From assembly GCA_019322895.1 (NCBI GenBank), contig JAHWHZ010000001.1, forward strand, positions 434,001 through 498,000: DNA of 64,000 nt, read 5' to 3'. Source of the DNA: Candidatus Woesearchaeota archaeon. Its GTDB lineage: Archaea > Nanobdellota > Nanobdellia > Woesearchaeales > ARS49. Shown here piece by piece: positions 58,310 to 64,000 of the stretch. The notes beneath the pieces are model-generated. The model did not search any database, was not told where the DNA came from, and saw only the letters and a list, made by a program, of their open reading frames with translations. The position numbers and the translations under genes were made by a program. Numbering within the stretch: position 1 is the first letter of the stretch; the number at the start of each line of letters is the position of its first letter.

Positions 58310-58324
58310 AAAAGAGGTGATTAG

Positions 58325-59449
58325 TTGAAAAAACCATTGATTTGGTTATGTATAATCATTTTGCTAGTTTTTGCTGTTTTTGCAGCAGACTGGTATGGGC
58401 CTCTTAGCTTAAAGCAAAATTGGGACAGGACAGAATCTGGCGTGTGTCCGAACATAAAGCAGTGTCTTGTGAGTGCAAGCCCGCAGGCAAAAGCCGAATA
58501 TAATGACCAGCCAGGAAAATATTTTACAGACCCTCCTGGCCCCAAATGCATTGCAGACAAGCAGCATATTCTTGATTATTACTGCGAAGAAGGCAGCTGG
58601 ACAACAAGAACAAAACTTATTGCCTTGACTTTGATGGATTTTGCAAGCACGCAGTCAAACAAGTTTGCCTTGTTCTGCGGAAATTACAAGGACGCTCTTA
58701 ATCATTACCAGTATCTTGTGGGTTCTAACACAGATACAAAATTAGTTGAAGACTTTCTGAAAGATTACAGATGCCCGCAATACAATACAACGACAAAAGA
58801 AGCATGCGTGAACAACATCTGTGTCTTGAAATACCAGGATGGAGTTGCAATAGGCACTAGCTTGAACACAAAAATAAATGATGACGAGCATTCGTTCCTG
58901 CTTGCATTGAATCATTCAAGTGATGCCTGCGACAATATAAATTCAGGCGAAAATTTTCAAAGATGCACAGACTGGAACAAAAGAGGAAGAGCATTTTATA
59001 ACCCCGGCATAAATTCATTTATTTACTTGTCTACAGATGATACTCTTCCTTCTGCAAAATATTCTGCAGCATATAATGCATTCATCAAGAATAACCTGGA
59101 GTCAATAGAAGATTATGCAGCTAATATCCAGGATTCAAATCTTAGTTTTGTCAAGAATACAAGATTATTCAATAATTTTTATTATTCCCAGCAAGGAAGC
59201 GGAAAAATAATTTTTGCATTTTTAGAAGAGGGTCAGGAACTTTTTGATTATGATTATGTCGGTGCAAGATACAAGGGTATTGACTTAGGTAATAATCCTT
59301 GCAGTGATGTGTTTGAGCAGTATGATGCCTGGTCATTTTGCGAAGAGACAAGCGGAGACATAAAGATAATCGCAAAGCAGACCCCTGACAAAAAAAGCCC
59401 GCTGGTTGAAGCATGGGCAGATTTGTCAGGAAAATTAAGGCCAAAATGA
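58325..59449 (+). CDS. Secreted cysteine-containing protein, TTG start
   Basis: 374 residues from a TTG at 58325, placed seven bases after GAGGTGAT. A signal peptide (about 1-20, KKPLIWLCIIILLVFAVFA) precedes a mostly helical domain with paired cysteines. No family is recognised. It follows the LamG protein by 15 bases and overlaps the pilin-like gene by four, so it belongs to the same operon and probably the same envelope structure. The use of TTG could set it at a lower level than its neighbours. Confidence 0.75.
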   Translation: MKKPLIWLCIIILLVFAVFAADWYGPLSLKQNWDRTESGVCPNIKQCLVSASPQAKAEYNDQPGKYFTDPPGPKCIADKQHILDYYCEEGSWTTRTKLIALTLMDFASTQSNKFALFCGNYKDALNHYQYLVGSNTDTKLVEDFLKDYRCPQYNTTTKEACVNNICVLKYQDGVAIGTSLNTKINDDEHSFLLALNHSSDACDNINSGENFQRCTDWNKRGRAFYNPGINSFIYLSTDDTLPSAKYSAAYNAFIKNNLESIEDYAANIQDSNLSFVKNTRLFNNFYYSQQGSGKIIFAFLEEGQELFDYDYVGARYKGIDLGNNPCSDVFEQYDAWSFCEETSGDIKIIAKQTPDKKSPLVEAWADLSGKLRPK

Positions 59450-60723
59450 GAAACGCACAGATAACATTGTTTTTGATTATTGGAATCGTTATTTTGCTGG
59501 GGGCTGGATTGTTGATTTACATGGTATCAATAACACCTGAAAAAAAAGGAGAAGAAACAGTGGTTGGGCAGACTTTAAGGCAGCAGGCAGTGCAGCCTGT
59601 CAAGGATTACATAACTACTTGTCTTGATATTGTTTCTTCAGATGCCCTTGAATTAGTTGGCAAGCAGGGCGGAAGATTGTATCAAGAGCAGGGAAGCATT
59701 ATTCCTAATCCTTCTGTAGATAAGCTTGGAATTATTTTCATGGATTATGATGACTCGAAGCTATCGTATTCGATAGTTCCTCCAAAAGGCAATGTTGGCG
59801 CCTTGTTTTTTTCTGATGTTCCAGAATATCCTTGGCCCAGCTTCCCATATACAGCCAATGGAAACACCTCAGATCTTGGTTACTTTGGATTATCAAGGCT
59901 GCCGGCATTGTACAAGAATTTCAGCACAGACTCTATACAACAGCAATTAGAGACATACATCTCAAACAATATCGCAAAATGCACTTTGTGGGATAATAAG
60001 TTCCCTGGCTTTAAGATTACAACAGGAACACCTATGACAACAATGATTATTGCAGAGAATCTTACACACTTGCGGCAGGAAGAATATATTTCATTTGTGC
60101 TTGACTGGCCTGTTACAATAACAGAAGAAAGCAGTGGTGCCAGGATTACTTTAGATAGGTTCACGGTCAATTATCCTGTCGCATTTGGCAGGATGTATTA
60201 TACAATCAAGAGCATAGTAGAAGCTGAAATATCTAACATGAGTTATGAGCCGATTACAACAGATGCTTATTTTATCACAATAAACAATAATGCTTACAAC
60301 AAGGATGACATAATTGTTTACCAGGACAAGAAATACAGTCTCAAGGGGGTTCCTTATGAATTCAGGATTGCAAGAAAGAACCGGGCTCCTGCACTTCATT
60401 TGATTGATCAGAAAGAGATAGACAAGTTTGCATATTGCGTGGATATTGTGAAGTTCTCTTTGCAGGGAAACAAGTTGTATGCAAGTCCTGACCTGGAAGA
60501 CGGCGATCCTTTTCCATTAAACAGTACAGCAATTGATCCAGACAATGATGTGATTTCCTTTAAGCTCAAGCCAACTACGCCAAAAGTGGATTCATATGCA
60601 GTTGCTTTGTACAAGGATAATCCTGCAAAAGGAGGATTGCTTTTCAAGGTCTATGCAGATGACGGCGAGCTTGAAGATTACCAGCAGATAAGGATAATTC
60701 CTAAAGGATGTGCAGAAGATTGA
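59446..60723 (+). CDS. Membrane-anchored exported protein with a pilin-like N-terminus
   Basis: 425 residues from the ATG at 59446, overlapping the preceding stop (ATGA). KMRNAQITLFLIIGIVILLGAGLL is close to a class III (type IV pilin-like) signal with a hydrophobic helix, though the usual cleavage site is not certain. The exported part is beta-rich with Tyr and Pro (ASPDLEDGDPFPLNSTAIDP), and DPDNDVISFKL near residue 375 looks like a cadherin-like/Big-type D-P-D-N-D calcium site. It could form or cap a surface filament. It overlaps the next gene's TTG. Confidence 0.75.
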   Translation: MRNAQITLFLIIGIVILLGAGLLIYMVSITPEKKGEETVVGQTLRQQAVQPVKDYITTCLDIVSSDALELVGKQGGRLYQEQGSIIPNPSVDKLGIIFMDYDDSKLSYSIVPPKGNVGALFFSDVPEYPWPSFPYTANGNTSDLGYFGLSRLPALYKNFSTDSIQQQLETYISNNIAKCTLWDNKFPGFKITTGTPMTTMIIAENLTHLRQEEYISFVLDWPVTITEESSGARITLDRFTVNYPVAFGRMYYTIKSIVEAEISNMSYEPITTDAYFITINNNAYNKDDIIVYQDKKYSLKGVPYEFRIARKNRAPALHLIDQKEIDKFAYCVDIVKFSLQGNKLYASPDLEDGDPFPLNSTAIDPDNDVISFKLKPTTPKVDSYAVALYKDNPAKGGLLFKVYADDGELEDYQQIRIIPKGCAED

Positions 60724-63700
60724 ATAAAAAAATATTATTGATATCCATTATGATGATTTTAACAGCATTAGCTGCAGCTGTTTTTGCGCAGCAGTTTGGC
60801 TGCTGCTGTGATCCTATTGTCAGGACAGGCTCTATAATGAACCAGTCAGCATGCGTCTCCCCTTTTGTATTTGTTCCAATTCCTGCTTTTGGCTTTACTG
60901 GCTGCCCTGCTTTGTGCAATGCAACAAACATAACTGCACCGCCTACAGTCCCGCCTAGCTGCACTGCTCCTGGATACAAGCCGCCTGTCTCAAATCTTTT
61001 TGTCTTGCCTGTTAAAGGCGAAAAAGCAGTCCAGATTGACTTTAATCTTCCCTGCCCTGTGAATCATGTCAAGATTTACCGCTGCCAAGGCTCTGGATGC
61101 ACTAACTTTACCTTGTTGACAACCCTTGGCTCTTCTAATTCATACAAGGATGAGTCTGCTGACTTGCTATGGGACGAGGATTATAATTACAAGATTATTG
61201 CAAACTATAAAGTGTCTGGTGATTCAACTCCAGCAACAGCAGAAGTAAATATAGGAGACTTGGAGTGCTGGTATCAGACAACAAATGACTTGTTTTGCAT
61301 TGCTCCGTATTATTATGACCAGTTCAAGAGCTATCTTAAAAAATACGGCTACAAGATAGCTTCTGCAGATGATTTTAAGGCGGATTTTGATTCAGAAAGA
61401 GATTCTGTATTCAATGACTTTTATAGAAAATCCTGGCGCTGCAATGACATGAATCAATTGTCAAAGCCTTCTCCACAGGTTTCCTGCACAGAGGATGAAA
61501 TATGCATCTCAGATGGAAGCACTGCAAAGTGTGTTGAGAGTGTTTCCTGCGATCTTGGAGGAGATTTTGGCCTGCAGTCTGATGTAGATGACTGCGAGGG
61601 AGAATATGGAGAAATCAAGTATTGCTTCTTGGACAAGTCAACTACTGTTGTAAACAAGTGCTATCCTTGCAATCCTCAGATGACTTGTTATGATTATCAT
61701 TCAGAAGATGCCTGTCTTAGAGATAATTGTGGCGCAGGCCAGTGTGCATGGACAGATGTGTTTCCTGATTTAGGAATAGGTGTTTGTTATGACGCGCGTT
61801 TTGATGCGTGCAGCTTGTGCCAGGCAAGGCCAAGCAGCAGTGCTTCAAACAAGGAAGGCTTTAATGAGGTGTTTGATGCTTGCACTGAGGAAAAAGCAAG
61901 AGCACTTTCTACAGATGAAATACCTTGCTTCTTCAATAAAAATACGCAGGAAGGCCAGAGCTGCGATTATGTTGATTGTACAGCTTATACGCAGACGCAG
62001 TGCAGTTCTCCTGCTGGAGGAATCCAGTTAAATTCAGACAATTCAATAAAAGTTGGCAGCAATGATGCCTGCCAGATAAATGTGTGCCAGTATTCCGTTG
62101 AGACAGGATGCGTGAAGAATGCAAATGGAGCATCAGGTGTTGGCTGGTCTGACTGCCTTGATGCAGAAGATCCTGAATTATGTGAAAAAGATTATTTTCC
62201 TCCTGAAACAATTGCTGTCTTGACTGGAGAAGCTCCTGGAAAGCACGATTATATTGACTTGATAATAAATGACATGACAAGCAGGACAGGCAAGACAAAA
62301 GAGATGCAGGGCGAGCCAGGATACAAGACATACTTGTGCATTGTTTCAGCAAATAATTCCTGCAATATTGCTTCAGCATTTCCTATCACCACAACAAAAT
62401 CAAGATTGATAATAAATGATTTGAACCTGCAGGACGGCCAGGATGTTGTTGGCAAATTCAGCGAGGGAAACAACAAGGTCAAGTTTTATTCTGTTGATCC
62501 TAACAAGAATCTGGAAGTCATAAAGGAAGTTATTGTTTTTGCATGTGACAAGTGTTCAGGCCCAAAAGCAATTAACATAACTGTTACAGGAGCAAATGAG
62601 GTTAATGGAAAGTTTTACACAAGGGTTTTGCAGCCTTCAATAAAGATTACTTTTGATGAGCCTGCAGAATTGATTGCCTCCAGCCTGGACAAGGCAGGTG
62701 TTTTGCAATCGCTAGCATCTTCTCCTACTTCTGGATTGAATTACCAGTATACTTTCATGCCAAACAACCAGCTGTCAGAAGGAGTCTATAGGTTCTCAGT
62801 CAATGCAAAAGATGATAATGGTGTTTCAATGGATAATCCTGTTGTCTTTGACTTGTACATAGACACAACACCTCCGACTGTTGTGATTACTCCAGAGGAT
62901 GGTGTAGAGTTTGAGACAAAAGATGTTGCAGTTGCCTTGAATTTCAGCGAGCCTGTCTTTTTCAACAAGACAACACTGGATGAGGTTGTCTTCATAAATG
63001 AGTTTGCAAAAGAATCATTTCCGATATATCTTTCAAGAGAGCTCAGCTCAGAAAACAGCAAGTATTTTTCAGGCATTGTAACAAATCTTAAGGCAGGATT
63101 AAAAATAGTCAATGTTGATGTCACTGATTATGCAGGCAATGTCTTGAGAACAAAATCTTATTTCTCAGTTTTTGCAGGCCCTCCAAAAATCAGGATGGTA
63201 CATCCGAGCTGGGGAATCTCGTCAGTATTCTCTTTCAATGTAACAGTTGAATCGTCTACAAAAGCAAAGTGCAAGTATATCTATGATGTTCCTGCACCTC
63301 CGCCTGCAACACAGTTTGATAGTTTGAGTGATTTTGATTCAAGCGACGGCATATATCATGTAATCAATCAAGTCACGATTCCTTACGGCGATACTTCAAC
63401 ACATTCCCTGCACGTATACTGCAAAGCAGGAGAATTCAATATCTCAAGGCAGTCATTTAACTTGTTTATTGATTCAATAGCTCCAAAGATAGTTTCTGCT
63501 TACGCAAATCCAGACCCTATTGTTGAGCCAGTGGAAACAGGTGCAGAGATTTACTCAACAAGGCTGCAGGTGCAGACAGATGAAGAAGGATTCTGCAAGT
63601 ACAGTGCAGACAAGCAGGACTTCAAGGAGATGGAAAGTTTCTTCCCTGGATTTGATGTGTATCCCAAGAAATCCCATTCAGTTGCAGTCAATGTTTCTGA

Positions 63701-64000
63701 AGTCAAGGGCTACACATATTATGTTGCCTGCAAAGACAAGGCAGAACTATTGTCATCATCAAAGCCGATCACATTCACTATTGACTTGACAGCCTTGTTT
63801 GCAATAAAGAGCACTACAGAGCCTTATTCCAGCACAGAATTGTTTGACCTGCGTATTGAAAGCAATAAAAGGTCATTCTGCTTTTTTGGAGAAAATAAGA
63901 ACAGCATCTCAAACTGCTTTGGGGCATGTGAATTCACTAATGGCCATGCCCAGCCAATCACAAAGCCTGCTGGAACTTACACGTTCTTTGTTAAGTGCAA
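60720..64000 (+). CDS. Very large secreted cysteine-rich surface protein, 3' end outside the window
   Basis: At least 1093 residues from a TTG at 60720 that overlaps the previous stop (TTGA). A signal peptide (about 1-23, NKKILLISIMMILTALAAAVFAQ) is followed by CCCDP and a long cysteine-rich region with many CxxC and Cys-Asn pairs (about 180-500). From about residue 600, Ig-like beta-sandwich repeats appear (DTTPPTVVITPEDGVEFETK, DSIAPKIVSAYANPDP), each opening with a D-x-x-x-P-x-V pattern. No stop is met before the window edge. The last member of the visible surface operon, it looks like a stalk-type adhesin. Confidence 0.85.
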   Translation, partial: MNKKILLISIMMILTALAAAVFAQQFGCCCDPIVRTGSIMNQSACVSPFVFVPIPAFGFTGCPALCNATNITAPPTVPPSCTAPGYKPPVSNLFVLPVKGEKAVQIDFNLPCPVNHVKIYRCQGSGCTNFTLLTTLGSSNSYKDESADLLWDEDYNYKIIANYKVSGDSTPATAEVNIGDLECWYQTTNDLFCIAPYYYDQFKSYLKKYGYKIASADDFKADFDSERDSVFNDFYRKSWRCNDMNQLSKPSPQVSCTEDEICISDGSTAKCVESVSCDLGGDFGLQSDVDDCEGEYGEIKYCFLDKSTTVVNKCYPCNPQMTCYDYHSEDACLRDNCGAGQCAWTDVFPDLGIGVCYDARFDACSLCQARPSSSASNKEGFNEVFDACTEEKARALSTDEIPCFFNKNTQEGQSCDYVDCTAYTQTQCSSPAGGIQLNSDNSIKVGSNDACQINVCQYSVETGCVKNANGASGVGWSDCLDAEDPELCEKDYFPPETIAVLTGEAPGKHDYIDLIINDMTSRTGKTKEMQGEPGYKTYLCIVSANNSCNIASAFPITTTKSRLIINDLNLQDGQDVVGKFSEGNNKVKFYSVDPNKNLEVIKEVIVFACDKCSGPKAINITVTGANEVNGKFYTRVLQPSIKITFDEPAELIASSLDKAGVLQSLASSPTSGLNYQYTFMPNNQLSEGVYRFSVNAKDDNGVSMDNPVVFDLYIDTTPPTVVITPEDGVEFETKDVAVALNFSEPVFFNKTTLDEVVFINEFAKESFPIYLSRELSSENSKYFSGIVTNLKAGLKIVNVDVTDYAGNVLRTKSYFSVFAGPPKIRMVHPSWGISSVFSFNVTVESSTKAKCKYIYDVPAPPPATQFDSLSDFDSSDGIYHVINQVTIPYGDTSTHSLHVYCKAGEFNISRQSFNLFIDSIAPKIVSAYANPDPIVEPVETGAEIYSTRLQVQTDEEGFCKYSADKQDFKEMESFFPGFDVYPKKSHSVAVNVSEVKGYTYYVACKDKAELLSSSKPITFTIDLTALFAIKSTTEPYSSTELFDLRIESNKRSFCFFGENKNSISNCFGACEFTNGHAQPITKPAGTYTFFVKC

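Overview
The window is from an archaeon, most likely a small-genome DPANN lineage of the Woesearchaeota/Pacearchaeota type. The archaeal assignment is secure: an archaeal-order spc ribosomal operon, TBP, TFE, histone, MCM, Orc1/Cdc6, two-subunit PolD, FEN1, Hjc, PAN, Pelota, RNase P p30 and a tRNA-splicing endonuclease are all present. Many genes have a TATA box 25-30 bp before the start codon and no ribosome binding site (leaderless), while internal operon genes overlap as ATGA or TAATG. The DPANN placement is inference from short proteins, lysine-rich tails, loss of usual operon members and large cysteine-rich surface proteins. I found no complete tRNA, no rRNA, no CRISPR array and no insertion sequence.

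Layout. 1-7.3 kb: spc operon (eS4 end, uL5, uS14, uS8, uL6, eL32, eL19, uL18, uS5, uL30, uL15, SecY), then an EMC3-type membrane insertase. The adenylate kinase gene often found after secY is absent; a 118-bp stretch carrying a second copy of the secY 3' end sits there. 7.4-14.1 kb: TBP with an array of TATA boxes and an origin-box-like site, MCM, an RPA-like protein, aIF2-beta and a DUF424 protein. 14.1-21.3 kb: a replication cluster on the minus strand (Orc1/Cdc6, DP1, DP2 and a PD-(D/E)XK nuclease-like protein) beside a probable chromosomal origin with three ORB sites and an AT-rich core. 21.3-36.6 kb: information-processing genes (TrmB-like regulator, TFE, Hjc, histone, RNase Z, rhomboid, EndA, FEN1, Trm5-like, PAN, M29 aminopeptidase, TyrRS, Cas4-like nuclease, RFC small subunit) and an unusual HIT-like protein.

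36.6-42.3 kb: a minus-strand cell-surface operon with three paralogous lipoproteins and two membrane-anchored proteins. 42.3-48.6 kb: Pelota, a second TrmB-like regulator whose DNA-binding helix region is identical at 80 of 80 nt to the first, PheST, and a displaced eL34-eL14 pair whose intergenic gap (where cmk often lies) holds four strong hairpins. 48.7-53.0 kb: a sulfur-transfer island: IscS, IscU, a ThiI relative with a destroyed PP-loop and an overlapping intact PP-loop ATPase. A free-standing homing-endonuclease-like gene with a highly structured RNA leader interrupts this island. 53.0-54.9 kb: a bacterial-type RsuA/RluB pseudouridine synthase, RNase P p30 and a small cysteine-rich membrane protein. 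55.1-64 kb: a second surface operon of four large secreted or anchored proteins; the last runs off the window.

The most novel candidates are the endonuclease with its structured leader, the split and degenerate tRNA thiolation pair, the hairpin array in the eL34-eL14 gap, and the origin with an additional ORB-like site in front of TBP.
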